This document shows, piece after piece, positions 7,740 to 15,712 of a stretch of 55,552 nt of DNA. Below the pieces are notes generated by a model. The model worked only from the letters and a program-made list of their open reading frames with translations, did no database searches and had not been told where the DNA came from. The DNA comes from CAZWRN01 sp964636275 (GTDB lineage: Bacteria > Patescibacteriota > Microgenomatia > Daviesbacterales > UBA10151). The number at the start of each line of letters is the position of its first letter. Position 1 is the first letter of the stretch. Made by a program: the position numbers and the translations under genes. Location of the stretch: NCBI GenBank assembly GCA_964636275.1, contig CAZWRN010000007.1:1-55552 (forward strand). The letters are read 5' to 3'.

Positions 7740-9540
7740 TATACCACCGCTTGATTCTATCTCTTTCAGAAGTTTTCTACTCAGAAAGCCAAAGAAGAAA
7801 TTGACCAAAAAAGAACTCCTTAAAAAATCTTTTGAGTTTAACTTTGCAGATCAAGATCAAATAGATTTAATTTCTTATTCAGGCATGGAAGAATCGGGCA
7901 GTTACTTACAAATGGGAGATAAATTTGTCCGAACACTTTTTATCTCCGGCTACCCATACACAGCATCTACGGGGTGGTTAAACATGCTCATTAATTTCAA
8001 TCACAATATAGATATTTCCTATCACATCGAACAAGTTGATCCACTTCTTGCTCTCCCAAAACTCAATAGAAAAATCACGGAGCTGGAATCCACAAAGAGA
8101 ACAATGCTTAAACAAGGTCGAGTCATTGGTTCAGAGATTATTGATCCTTTGGAATCGGCCAAAGAGTTGAAAGATAAAATTCAAAGAGGGCAGGAAAAGC
8201 TATTTCAGGTGTCAATTTATATGACCATCACAGCGGATAGTCTGGTTGATCTAAATAAAATAACCACACTTCTTGAAACTGTGATGTCCACCAGACTTTT
8301 CTATATTAAAACTGCAACATTCCAACAGCTTGAAGGATTACAATCAATTCTTCCGAGAGGAGAAAATCAGTTAAACCAGAAACGAAATCTGGATAGTTCT
8401 TCCGCTGCTTTAACATTTCCATTTGTTTCATCAGAACTCGTACAGGAGTCAGGAATTCTGTATGGAGTCAATAAATCTAATAATTCACTCGTTATTCTGG
8501 ATCGTTTTTCTTTAAACAATGCCAACAGTATTATCTTTGCCCAATCTGGAAGCGGAAAAAGTTACACGGCAAAAGTAGAAATTCTAAGACAGCTGATGCA
8601 AGGCACAAAAGTCATTGTGATTGATCCTGAACGGGAATATAAACAACTGGCAGCTTCAGTCAATGGAACGTATATCAAACTTTCTGCAAAATCGAAAGAA
8701 AAAATAAATCCTTTTGATTTTTCTTTAAAATCTTATACCGGAGAAAATGATCTCTCTGAACATATTCAGGATTTAACAGAAATTATTTCTCTCATGGTCG
8801 GAGGATTAAATGCAGAAGAGAAGGCAATGGTAGATAAAGCTATTATCCAAACATACAAACAATTTGGATTTAATATGACCGGTAAAAATACTAAAGCAAA
8901 ATCGGCTGAATTTCCACTTCTCAAAGATTTTTACAAAGTCTTAAAAGACATGAAGCAAAAAGACCTTTGTAATAGACTTGAGCGATTTGTTAAAGGTTCT
9001 CTTTCCACTGTTTTTGATTCTCAAACTAATATTGCTTTGGATAATAGATTAGTTATCTTTGATATTAAAGATTTAAATGAATCACTCAGACAAATAATGA
9101 TGATGGCAGTTGCGAACTTTGTTCATGCACAAGTTAAATCCAGTCCACAGAAAAGAATTTTGGTAATTGATGAAGGTTGGTTACTGTTACAACATGAAGA
9201 AAGTGCCAGATTTGTCGCAGGACTGGTCAGAAGAGCGAGAAAGTATTACTTAGGGGTCACTATTATCTCCCAACAAGCCAATGACTTTTTAAATCAAGAA
9301 TATGGCAAAGCTATTGCTTCTCAATCCTCCGTCAGAATTTTGATGAAACAAGATACAACCACAATTAAAAAAGTAGCAGAAGAATTTAATTTGAGTGAAT
9401 ATGAACAAAGATTTTTAATGACGTGTGACCGGGGAGAGGCATTAATCATTGCTGATCAAAATCATGTAGCTTTGAAGGTTGTAGCTTCTGAAAAAGAACA
9501 CCCTTTAATTACCACAAATCCTAAAGAGATTTTCGCTTAA
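7732..9540 (+). CDS. virB4: VirB4 family conjugative ATPase
   Basis: The 602-aa protein has the Walker A motif A-Q-S-G-S-G-K-S at about residues 270-277 and Walker B I-L-V-I-D-E at 476-481. Between them is the V-I-V-I-D-P-E-R-E-Y segment (about 294-303) typical of VirB4/TraC ATPases. The sensor-like S-Q-Q-A-N-D-F and a C-terminal R-x-L-M-K-Q-D region are also present. VirB4 is the hexameric motor that drives pilus biogenesis and substrate transfer at the inner membrane. Length is somewhat short for the family because the N-terminal TraC-like portion is a separate upstream gene. It is the last gene of the tightly packed operon beginning with the pilin. Confidence 0.9.
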   Translation: MFDIPPLDSISFRSFLLRKPKKKLTKKELLKKSFEFNFADQDQIDLISYSGMEESGSYLQMGDKFVRTLFISGYPYTASTGWLNMLINFNHNIDISYHIEQVDPLLALPKLNRKITELESTKRTMLKQGRVIGSEIIDPLESAKELKDKIQRGQEKLFQVSIYMTITADSLVDLNKITTLLETVMSTRLFYIKTATFQQLEGLQSILPRGENQLNQKRNLDSSSAALTFPFVSSELVQESGILYGVNKSNNSLVILDRFSLNNANSIIFAQSGSGKSYTAKVEILRQLMQGTKVIVIDPEREYKQLAASVNGTYIKLSAKSKEKINPFDFSLKSYTGENDLSEHIQDLTEIISLMVGGLNAEEKAMVDKAIIQTYKQFGFNMTGKNTKAKSAEFPLLKDFYKVLKDMKQKDLCNRLERFVKGSLSTVFDSQTNIALDNRLVIFDIKDLNESLRQIMMMAVANFVHAQVKSSPQKRILVIDEGWLLLQHEESARFVAGLVRRARKYYLGVTIISQQANDFLNQEYGKAIASQSSVRILMKQDTTTIKKVAEEFNLSEYEQRFLMTCDRGEALIIADQNHVALKVVASEKEHPLITTNPKEIFA

Positions 9541-9564
9541 TAATATACTTTTTATACCCTATAG

Positions 9565-9593
9565 TTGATTACTGGTGCCTGAGTAGGTATAAT
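9565..9593 (+). promoter_or_regulatory. Promoter, leaderless type
   Basis: TTGATT (9565-9570), 17 bp, TATAAT (9588-9593), then only 8 nt to the ATG at 9602. The transcript should begin at or within a base or two of the start codon. Confidence 0.75.
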
Positions 9594-9601
9594 TTACAAC
9601 T

Positions 9602-11110
9602 ATGTTAGAGCAGAGAATTTCATATTACTATCCGAGGCGGATTCCCAAGGTTGGTTTTGGGGAAAGCACCATCCCAGATATAGCAAGAAGCCCTTTTGGC
9701 AACACTAATTTTATGGATCATCTTTTTCATGCCATTTCGACAAAGCATGGTCGTTCAGTTGAAGTAGCCGCTATCGCAAACAAGGTACTATGGGAAGATG
9801 AGTTTGGAAATTTGTATGGTTCAAGAAGCTTAAAGGGACTTCCTTTACGTGCACCTAAAATCCAATTTGACCCTTATGCACCTTTTGGATTACGCACTTT
9901 TGGTTTAAAAGATAATTTAAGTTCGGACCGAGTTGAAACGGCTTCCGCAGAGTTACGAAGTGCACAAGTAGAAACTGAACGTCCCGTAGGTAAAACGCCA
10001 GTAAAAGAGGTACTTATTGGTGACCAAGTATCTTCTATTGAAGATTGGAAAAAACAAACACTCGCAGAAGGAGTTGTTCCCGATACAAATGGAGAACTTA
10101 TTGATTTCCCACGTTCCTCACTAGAAGACTATTTAAATAGAGCACAATTTGAAGTACTACATAGAGAATATCAAGTTGGTGAAAGAATAATTGATATCCA
10201 AGCTGCAGCTACTGAAGGTGCAGGAAAAATACTATCTTTAGGAACCGGAAAATTCTTTATTCCGGAAGTTGGTGCAGTTTTGGAGGCTGATAAAGTAGTA
10301 GCAAATCCTAACACACTTACGCCTATCCTATGGGATTATTATAAAAATCATCCTGAAAAAGGTGAAGTTTTTAGAAAGTTTGATGATAACTTAGCTGACA
10401 TTGTGTTGGCATATCTCAGAAGAGATTATGTTTCTAGTGCCAGATTACTACAAGAAGACCCTGAACATAAAGGTGTTATAACTTCTCCTATTCCGGTACA
10501 GAAAGTTTTACATTCAGTTTTTCCATGGTTGAATTCTTACATCGGTGTTAAGGCAGCAAGAAAAGAAGGACATGCTTGGCAAAAATTTGGTGTTGACGAT
10601 ACAGCATCAGTTTTTGAATATATGGAGTCTTTCTTACCTTTTCAAATGGGAAGATATTTAGCTAAATTTGCTTTACTTGATTACACTCATGGATTTGCCA
10701 CCCCGCATAATTGGTCTGCAGCAGCTACGCTTTATGATTTAGATAGTGTCGAAAGCCCAAGTTTAGGAGATCAACCCTCTTCAATAAAAAGACAGGCGAG
10801 TGATATTAATTCATCTTTAGTAACCTTGCTTAATTTACTATCAGTGAAACCATTGAACTGGACCAATTATGAAGGCGAATCATATCCAGAGTTTAGCTAT
10901 TTTGCTCAAAAATTAGGACAGGAACTCTATGCCACTCAGAGACAAGCTGGAATAAACTTTCTAGCAGTATTTTTAGCCTCATATCAGAACTCCAGTGCTT
11001 CTTCTGAAAATAAAAATCTAAAGTTATCTATTGTGGAAGAATTATTAGAAAAGCATCAGGAAGTATTAGGAGATATGGAAAAGACAAAAAAGGAGTTGGA
11101 GATAGATTAA
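9602..11110 (+). CDS. Protein of unknown function in the secretion region
   Basis: I do not recognise this 502-aa protein. It has no signal peptide, no membrane helix and no cysteine. It begins with a Tyr/Arg-rich segment (S-Y-Y-Y-P-R-R-I-P-K). The middle has charged helices, and the C-terminal half is richer in hydrophobic and aromatic residues (W-L-N-S-Y-I-G-V, F-A-L-L-D-Y-T-H-G-F) before a charged C-terminal helix. It lies between the VirB4 and M23 peptidase genes but has its own leaderless promoter, so it need not be co-regulated with the channel. A cytoplasmic accessory or a transferred substrate are possible roles; neither is shown by sequence. Confidence 0.6.
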   Translation: MLEQRISYYYPRRIPKVGFGESTIPDIARSPFGNTNFMDHLFHAISTKHGRSVEVAAIANKVLWEDEFGNLYGSRSLKGLPLRAPKIQFDPYAPFGLRTFGLKDNLSSDRVETASAELRSAQVETERPVGKTPVKEVLIGDQVSSIEDWKKQTLAEGVVPDTNGELIDFPRSSLEDYLNRAQFEVLHREYQVGERIIDIQAAATEGAGKILSLGTGKFFIPEVGAVLEADKVVANPNTLTPILWDYYKNHPEKGEVFRKFDDNLADIVLAYLRRDYVSSARLLQEDPEHKGVITSPIPVQKVLHSVFPWLNSYIGVKAARKEGHAWQKFGVDDTASVFEYMESFLPFQMGRYLAKFALLDYTHGFATPHNWSAAATLYDLDSVESPSLGDQPSSIKRQASDINSSLVTLLNLLSVKPLNWTNYEGESYPEFSYFAQKLGQELYATQRQAGINFLAVFLASYQNSSASSENKNLKLSIVEELLEKHQEVLGDMEKTKKELEID

Positions 11111-11127
11111 GGCTAGCCTAAAAAGGC

Positions 11128-11739
11128 ATGAATCCACGATTTTTATTATTACTTTATACTTTCAGACATGAGCTTAAATTAGTTCTTTCTGCTTTCTTAA
11201 TTGTTTTATCAGTCCCAATTATTGCAGTTGTAGTTTTAACCCATACAGGTTTAGAAGTTGTTTCAGATGCACTAGTCCAGATAAATCCGGCGACTAAAGC
11301 CATTCAGCTTTTTTATCCTAATGGTCAATTATTCAAAGAAATAAATTTACAAGTTAATTTGCCTGTTCAAGGAGTAGTCACTCAAGGATTTGGAGAAGCA
11401 GAACCGCCATTTTATTTATTCCACACCGGAATTGATATTGCTAACCCATATGGAAAAATTGGAGATCCTGTTACTCCGGCTATGAAAGGTAAAGTAACTT
11501 ATGCTGGTGAAATCTTCTGGGGATTTGGCAGACATGTAATTATTGATCATGGAGATAATATTTCAACAATATACGGCCATTTAGATCAAATTTATGTCAA
11601 AGTTGGTGATGAAGTAGAACCAGGAAAAGTAATAGGAACAGAAGGAAACACGGGCTGGTCAACAGGCCCACATCTTCATTTTCAAGTTAATGTTTTTGGG
11701 ATACCAGTGAATCCAAACATTTTTTTAAATACAAATTAA
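11128..11739 (+). CDS. Membrane-anchored M23 family metallopeptidase
   Basis: The 203-aa protein has one N-terminal membrane helix (about residues 18-38). It then has a LytM/M23 domain with the zinc ligands H99-x-x-x-D103, the H151 of Y-G-H-L, and H-L-H-F at 182-185. These enzymes cut peptidoglycan cross-bridges outside the membrane. In conjugation clusters an M23 or NlpC/P60 enzyme opens the wall for the secretion apparatus, and the neighbouring channel genes suggest that job here. It begins 17 bases after the unknown 502-aa gene, so the two are probably co-transcribed. All expected catalytic residues are present. Confidence 0.9.
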   Translation: MNPRFLLLLYTFRHELKLVLSAFLIVLSVPIIAVVVLTHTGLEVVSDALVQINPATKAIQLFYPNGQLFKEINLQVNLPVQGVVTQGFGEAEPPFYLFHTGIDIANPYGKIGDPVTPAMKGKVTYAGEIFWGFGRHVIIDHGDNISTIYGHLDQIYVKVGDEVEPGKVIGTEGNTGWSTGPHLHFQVNVFGIPVNPNIFLNTN

Positions 11740-11801
11740 TATTTAGTAAAATAGAGATGAAGAATATCTATCTCATAGTGTCATTTGAGCTCACTTTCAG
11801 G

Positions 11802-11807
11802 TATAAT
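11802..11807 (+). promoter_or_regulatory. -10 element, leaderless type
   Basis: TATAAT lies 8 nt before the ATG at 11816. The sequence after it (T-A-G-C-C, then TATG) matches the same region of the methyltransferase promoter at 20519. The -35 is weak (GTGTCA, 18 bp upstream). Confidence 0.6.
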
Positions 11808-11815
11808 TAGCCTCT

Positions 11816-12865
11816 ATGCCAAGACCAGTTGATACTGCGCCTAACCAAATACATTTTTCTTTTGGACCACACGATCCGGAAGATGTCCCGCTTGCTACCC
11901 AAGTGCTTAAACGACAATTAGAACAAACTTTTGTGCCAGGTAAACGTGTTAGAAATGGCTTTTTTGCTGAAATGGCGGATTTGTCTGTAACTCAGGAGCG
12001 GGAGATGAGACGTCATTTTATGAAAGGAGGATCTTATTCGACAGGATATTTGTTGGACTACGTTCATGGAACCATGCCTGAGATCACAGATCCTAGCACC
12101 CAGATGTTTACGGCAGAGAGATTAGGTGGAATGCTTCAACCAGGCAGTCTGGTAGGTTTACGAGTAGCTAAAACGGCTTATTTTCACTACAACATATATA
12201 AAACAGTTGATAGTGTAGCTTCGTCTTTTAGAACTAAAGTTGATTTTGAATCCCATCCTGATGCTCAGGCTGAAGAAATTTCAGGCCTTTATGCAAGTCT
12301 TTCAGATCATACAGAAAAAATAGGTATTGCAACCGACATTGGAGACATTCCTGGTGCTTTGGAACACCAATTGGGAGACTTAACTTATATGGGTAAAATT
12401 TTTAATATACGAAATCCTAGACTATTGCAACAATTTGAAGGGCTGCTTGGTTTTGCAAAGAGAGAAAGAATGACTTTAAGAGAAGTTGCTAGAATAGGTG
12501 AAGCTCATGATGTCATGCTAGAGGATATTAATCCAGATTCCTATCCTCTTTTAGCTCAAGCTAATCTTACCAAGGAATATGATGAAGGAAGGCGAGTTAA
12601 AAGACCTTATGACTATGCACTTGATCAGGTTTTGGCAGGTGAGCGACCCTCTGAGGAAGATTTGCTTAGAGTAGTTATAAGTCCAATGCTTGAATATCAT
12701 CTTTTGACCACCACTCCCTCTAGAGCTGCAAGAACCGAAAGAGTCAACCCATTGTTAAAAAAAGTTCCAACTACTCAAATTGAAACCTTTCTCAAAGCGT
12801 TTGGTAACTCTAGTACTGAGGCTAGAGTGCAAATAGTAGAAAGGTTTCTAGCGTCTAATTTGTAA
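11816..12865 (+). CDS. Protein of unknown function, cysteine-free
   Basis: This 349-aa protein is not recognised. It has no membrane helix, no signal peptide and no cysteine, and appears mostly helical with many Arg, Glu and Met residues (A-E-M-A-D-L-S, M-R-R-H-F-M-K-G-G). An N-terminal segment I-H-F-S-F-G-P-H-D-P is the most distinctive stretch. It resembles the 502-aa neighbour only in general character: soluble, cysteine-free and read from a leaderless promoter. It may be a second accessory factor of the secretion region or an unrelated orphan gene. Confidence 0.6.
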   Translation: MPRPVDTAPNQIHFSFGPHDPEDVPLATQVLKRQLEQTFVPGKRVRNGFFAEMADLSVTQEREMRRHFMKGGSYSTGYLLDYVHGTMPEITDPSTQMFTAERLGGMLQPGSLVGLRVAKTAYFHYNIYKTVDSVASSFRTKVDFESHPDAQAEEISGLYASLSDHTEKIGIATDIGDIPGALEHQLGDLTYMGKIFNIRNPRLLQQFEGLLGFAKRERMTLREVARIGEAHDVMLEDINPDSYPLLAQANLTKEYDEGRRVKRPYDYALDQVLAGERPSEEDLLRVVISPMLEYHLLTTTPSRAARTERVNPLLKKVPTTQIETFLKAFGNSSTEARVQIVERFLASNL

Positions 12866-12875
12866 TAAATTCAAT

Positions 12876-13091
12876 ATGACTAAAAAATCTGGCAAAAGTA
12901 AAATGACAGCTGCATTACTTGCTATTTTCTTTGGAAGTTTTGGGTTGCATAAATTTTATTTAGGCCAAGTTACTTGGGGACTGCTTTATTTATTCCTCTT
13001 CTGGAGCCTCATTTCAATGTTTTTAGGCTTTATTGAAGGGCTTTATTACCTAACCATGTCAGATAAAGATTTTAAAACTAAGTATAATTAA
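12876..13091 (+). CDS. TM2 domain protein
   Basis: The 71-aa protein has a basic N-terminus (T-K-K-S-G-K-S-K) and two membrane helices. The first contains the TM2 signature A-I-F-F-G-S-F-G-L-H-K-F-Y-L-G. The second is W-G-L-L-Y-L-F-L-F-W followed by the family's typical G-F-I-E-G-L-Y-Y-L. TM2 proteins are small, widespread membrane proteins without an assigned biochemical role. It begins 10 bases after the preceding stop codon without a clear ribosome site and faces the convergent CBASS effector gene 6 bases away. Confidence 0.85.
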   Translation: MTKKSGKSKMTAALLAIFFGSFGLHKFYLGQVTWGLLYLFLFWSLISMFLGFIEGLYYLTMSDKDFKTKYN

Positions 13092-13097
13092 AAAACT

Positions 13098-13697
13098 CTA
13101 ATATCTTCCTAACAGTTTTTTCTGCTCGAACTTATAATTCAATTCCCCATAATTTCCCATACTATTCCAGTAACACCCTGTTAATTTTTTTTCATTGGGT
13201 AAGTGTTTTATTTTAGCTGTTCCTTTATGCTTTGCCATGGTTCCGGCTCGTAATGAACTCGGGTCGTTATCATAAGTATAAAATAAATAAACTTCATCAT
13301 TAATCTCTGCAAAGTTAGCTGTTACACTATCCGATTCCGATATCTGATAGTAGGATTTGATACTTATTTTAGAAAATGATTGTCTTACTTCAAGTTTACC
13401 TTCAGTCTCAACATTTTGCCCCCCTACCCGATATGAAGATCTTTGTTTTCCTTTCCACCGCCCATTAAAATTTGGAAACCACACGATACCAAGTGTTTTG
13501 AATATTTTAAATTGCCAAAAATATTTATCAAACACATAATAAATTATTCCATATAAAAATAGGGGTGAAGGCCCTTCAAGCCAGTTAGGCCAAGACGCAA
13601 AATAATTAAACAATAAATATGAAAGATACCAACTGGTAAGAGGTATTAATCCCCCGAAGAACCATAAATGACTTGATCGAGAAAAATTGACCCCCAT
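13098..13697 (-). CDS. CBASS effector: two-TM plus beta-strand-rich protein (Cap15-like)
   Basis: The 199-aa protein has two membrane helices (about residues 11-32 and 44-61). A short basic/aromatic linker follows, and a C-terminal domain of alternating polar/hydrophobic strands begins near F-N-G-R-W-K-G (about 77-83). This is the layout of the SMODS-associated two-TM beta-strand-rich effector, Cap15, in which a beta-barrel senses the cyclic nucleotide and the membrane part disrupts the inner membrane. I start it at the ATG at 13697, one base after the stop codon of the nucleotidyltransferase. An in-frame TTG 11 codons upstream (13730) would overlap that gene. The immediate coupling to a CD-NTase is the strongest support. 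The family call rests on topology and pattern, not on a search. Confidence 0.72.
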   Translation of the reverse strand: MGVNFSRSSHLWFFGGLIPLTSWYLSYLLFNYFASWPNWLEGPSPLFLYGIIYYVFDKYFWQFKIFKTLGIVWFPNFNGRWKGKQRSSYRVGGQNVETEGKLEVRQSFSKISIKSYYQISESDSVTANFAEINDEVYLFYTYDNDPSSLRAGTMAKHKGTAKIKHLPNEKKLTGCYWNSMGNYGELNYKFEQKKLLGRY

Positions 13698-13698
13698 A

Positions 13699-14601
13699 TT
13701 AATTATTTTTATAAAAATACTCCGAAGCAACTAAAAATTGGGATGCAGCTTCCGTATTCCACTGCCACGGTTCAGTTCCAAAAAGAAGATGTTGGTGGCT
13801 CACGGTCAAAAGTTTTGATGCATCACATTGCCTATTTAAGTATTCAAAAGCATATTCTAAGGAGTCTTGGTGCTTACCAATAAAATGGCCGTCGGGCACA
13901 TTGTAAACGGCGCATTCTACGAAATAAGATGGTGCTAATCCCGGATCAAAATTATGCTGTTCGATTATTTTACGTCTAATCGTCTTTAATATTCTCACAA
14001 TATCTTTATACATCTCATCAGTTCGGTGTGTTGCATTTTTCTGCTCACCATTATATTTATGAACTTTTGGGAAGTTAATGATTTCTTTGTTTTCTTTTAT
14101 CGTCCAAAACTTCATTCCTTCTACGTAATTAAATTTATGTGTTGGATCAAAACTGTTGTAAACTCTGTGCTGCAAACTAGGCACAATATCACCATTAAGT
14201 AAGTACTCATCTCCTATTAATTTAACACTTTTATTACCGGTTGTTTTAATTTTAGTTTGACCGAAGTAAGCAGTTAACGCTCTAATCACATCTAACCGAA
14301 AATCTGACCAATCATATGTTGCATTAGCATAAGTTTGATGAAAAACGAGTTGCTGAACGGGTTCCAACTTTGATATATCGTGACTAAAAGTAGAGTTGAG
14401 TTGGATTACCACATCTACATCGCTATCCAGACGGGTATTAGTGCTGTTTGCATAGGATCCTTGGAGGTAGATTTCAATATTTTTCCCTTTTAATGCAGCG
14501 CTTTGATTTAAAGCATTTTGGATTTGTTGATAAGTATGCTGGGATTTAGCACTTGATGGTGGGTTTGCCCAAACTTGAAGCTGATCATTACTAATTGCCA
14601 T
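13699..14601 (-). CDS. CD-NTase (cGAS/DncV-like nucleotidyltransferase) of a CBASS operon
   Basis: The 300-aa protein shows the nucleotidyltransferase signature: L-Q-G-S-Y-A-N (GS at 48-49), D61-x-D63 within D-S-D-V-D-V-V-I, and a third acidic residue D138 in G-D-I-V-P-S. These are the metal-binding residues of the polymerase-beta-like fold used by CD-NTases to make cyclic di- or trinucleotides after phage infection. A C-terminal helical region includes I-V-R-I-L-K-T-I-R-R near 201-210. A short membrane effector follows directly, giving a two-gene (type I) CBASS without Cap2/Cap3. All catalytic residues are intact. The cyclic nucleotide product cannot be predicted from this. A non-defence NTase is less likely given the partner gene. 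Confidence 0.85.
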   Translation of the reverse strand: MAISNDQLQVWANPPSSAKSQHTYQQIQNALNQSAALKGKNIEIYLQGSYANSTNTRLDSDVDVVIQLNSTFSHDISKLEPVQQLVFHQTYANATYDWSDFRLDVIRALTAYFGQTKIKTTGNKSVKLIGDEYLLNGDIVPSLQHRVYNSFDPTHKFNYVEGMKFWTIKENKEIINFPKVHKYNGEQKNATHRTDEMYKDIVRILKTIRRKIIEQHNFDPGLAPSYFVECAVYNVPDGHFIGKHQDSLEYAFEYLNRQCDASKLLTVSHQHLLFGTEPWQWNTEAASQFLVASEYFYKNN

Positions 14602-14602
14602 A

Positions 14603-14638
14603 TTTATGGGGCCATTTTATCAAAACTAATCCCATAAA
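14603..14638. promoter_or_regulatory. Inverted repeat in the CBASS promoter region
   Basis: TTTATGGG (14603-14610) and CCCATAAA (14631-14638) form a perfect 8-bp inverted repeat separated by 20 bp just upstream of the CD-NTase start, overlapping a GATAAA -10-like sequence on the minus strand. It is a reasonable operator for the divergently encoded XRE protein. Confidence 0.45.
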
Positions 14639-14667
14639 GTATATGTTAAAGAATTCCGACCCATAGT

Positions 14668-14696
14668 TTGCATCGAAATTGTCAGAATGTTATACT
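14668..14696 (+). promoter_or_regulatory. Promoter of the XRE gene, leaderless type
   Basis: TTGCAT (14668-14673), 17 bp, TATACT (14691-14696), then 8 nt to the ATG at 14705. This spacing makes 14705 the true start rather than the in-frame TTG-type codon at 14687. Confidence 0.65.
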
Positions 14697-14704
14697 ATAC
14701 ATAT

Positions 14705-14911
14705 ATGACTAATCAAAAAGACGAGAAATCTTTGATTGAAATAGCAGAAATGATAAGAAAAGCCAGAGAAAAAGCTAAACTGACTCAAGCTGAAGTTGCT
14801 GAGAAAACTGGAATTGATGTAACCTACTATTCCCGCATTGAACGTGGAGAAATTGACACTTCCGGAACTAAACTTATCAAACTTTTTAAGTTTCTTAAAA
14901 TAAAAATTTAG
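14705..14911 (+). CDS. XRE family transcriptional regulator
   Basis: The 68-aa protein is essentially one HTH_3 domain: I-R-K-A-R-E-K-A-K-L-T-Q-A-E-V-A-E-K-T-G-I-D, then Y-Y-S-R-I-E-R-G-E-I-D. Helix 2 and the recognition helix are clear. It is divergent from the CD-NTase gene across a 103-bp shared promoter region and convergent with the PLD gene, with a 17-base overlap of the 3' ends. By position it probably represses or tunes the CBASS operon. The start follows from the promoter spacing (-10 8 nt upstream), with no ribosome site present. Confidence 0.85.
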   Translation: MTNQKDEKSLIEIAEMIRKAREKAKLTQAEVAEKTGIDVTYYSRIERGEIDTSGTKLIKLFKFLKIKI

Positions 14912-15350
14912 GTAATTTTAGGAAATTAAACATTTCTAAAGTAAGTACTTCATCCTCAATTCTCCTCATAATTTCTCTGCTATACGTTTGAGATAAAATA
15001 TTTAAGCTCCCCTCCCAAAGAATTTTTCTATCTATAATAGCTAGTTTTCGATGATGATTTCCTAAACATAACAAGACTTGCACACCAATCCGTTCGCAAT
15101 GAGATATTACTTCTTCTGATTGTATTTCCAACCCATCTTCATGCTCTCTAGGATCTCGGGTAATAATATAAATTTTGACCCCTTTTTCTAATAAATTTTT
15201 AAAAATCCGATCAAACGTTTTCATCCGCAAGCAGGTGATGTAAGGGCTTTCTATCACTACTTCTTGCTGGCAAGCCTCAAGATCTCGACAAAACGTTTGA
15301 TAAAATGTCTTTTCATCAAAAAGCTTCGAATTGGGAAAGTTTGAACTCAT
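14895..15350 (-). CDS. Phospholipase D-like (single HKD) nuclease-type protein
   Basis: The 151-aa protein has one HKD motif, H100-x-K102-x4-D107, followed by the usual G-S-x-N (E-G-S-L-N at about 113-117) and an upstream V-V-I-E-S-P-Y-I segment. Single-HKD proteins of this size act as dimers and are often nucleases; some belong to defence systems. There is no signal peptide or membrane helix, so it is likely cytoplasmic. A GAGGAAG ribosome site lies about 8 nt before the ATG. It sits next to the CBASS/XRE genes but is transcribed separately. Whether it belongs functionally to the defence module is inferred from position only. Confidence 0.75.
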   Translation of the reverse strand: MSSNFPNSKLFDEKTFYQTFCRDLEACQQEVVIESPYITCLRMKTFDRIFKNLLEKGVKIYIITRDPREHEDGLEIQSEEVISHCERIGVQVLLCLGNHHRKLAIIDRKILWEGSLNILSQTYSREIMRRIEDEVLTLEMFNFLKLPKFLF

Positions 15351-15463
15351 AGTACTTCTTCCTCGAGAGATTGGTATGCTTCCATTAGCTTCGAAAGTTC
15401 TATTATGATGCAGTTAAGTAGGGGTTCGAAATAATTTGCGTCACCCGCTCTTAAAGAAAAAAG

Positions 15464-15487
15464 TCGACCCTTGTGGTCGATTTTTTT
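15464..15487. terminator. Bidirectional intrinsic terminator
   Basis: TCGACC (15464-15469), a 5-nt loop, GGTCGA (15475-15480), then seven T. An A-run precedes the stem, so it works in both directions. No plus-strand gene directly precedes it, which leaves open an unrecognised short RNA. Confidence 0.65.
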
Positions 15488-15590
15488 GTTTAAAGGCAGA
15501 GTGCAGGTGATCAAATCTGCGATTTATCCAATTAACTTATTATCACAAAATTACTACATAAAATGATTCCTTCAGATTTTAAATAATGGA

Positions 15591-15640
15591 AGCAGGTTCG
15601 ACTTCGAACGCAGTGAGAAGGAAGGTTAGCGAATGAAATG
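15591..15640 (+). repeat. 50-bp dispersed repeat, copy 1
   Basis: Matches 19731-19780 in direct orientation with two mismatches over 50 bp. It contains a GGTTCGA/TTCGAAC near-palindrome that resembles a tRNA T-arm. Confidence 0.85.
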
Positions 15641-15712
15641 GTCTTATCCCCCTCACCCTCTCCAGATGCAATTTTAATAAATATACGCTATACTTCTCTC
15701 CCAACCTATTTT

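Larger units (their letters stand above)
15351..15712. other. 362-bp gene-free segment with terminator and dispersed repeat
   Basis: I see no protein-coding gene here. It contains the PLD gene promoter region, a bidirectional hairpin terminator (15464-15487), one copy of a 50-bp dispersed repeat (15591-15640) and the likely promoter of the first mini-GreA gene (TATACT at 15689-15694). A segment near 15419-15430 (G-G-G-G-T-T-C-G-A-A) recalls a tRNA T-arm, but no tRNA folds around it. Confidence 0.5.

Noticed and set aside
1..13091. Complete integrative conjugative element
   Set aside because: No relaxase, integrase or second attachment site is visible, and CPR genomes often carry such clusters as fixed chromosomal genes. 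The region is described as conjugation-like only.
13699..14601. MNT-type antitoxin or CCA-adding nucleotidyltransferase
   Set aside because: The length, the third Asp in G-D-I-V-P and the coupled two-helix effector fit a CD-NTase better.
15419..15464. tRNA or tmRNA remnant suggested by G-G-G-G-T-T-C-G-A-A
   Set aside because: No acceptor or anticodon arm can be folded around it. The resemblance is limited to the T-loop.
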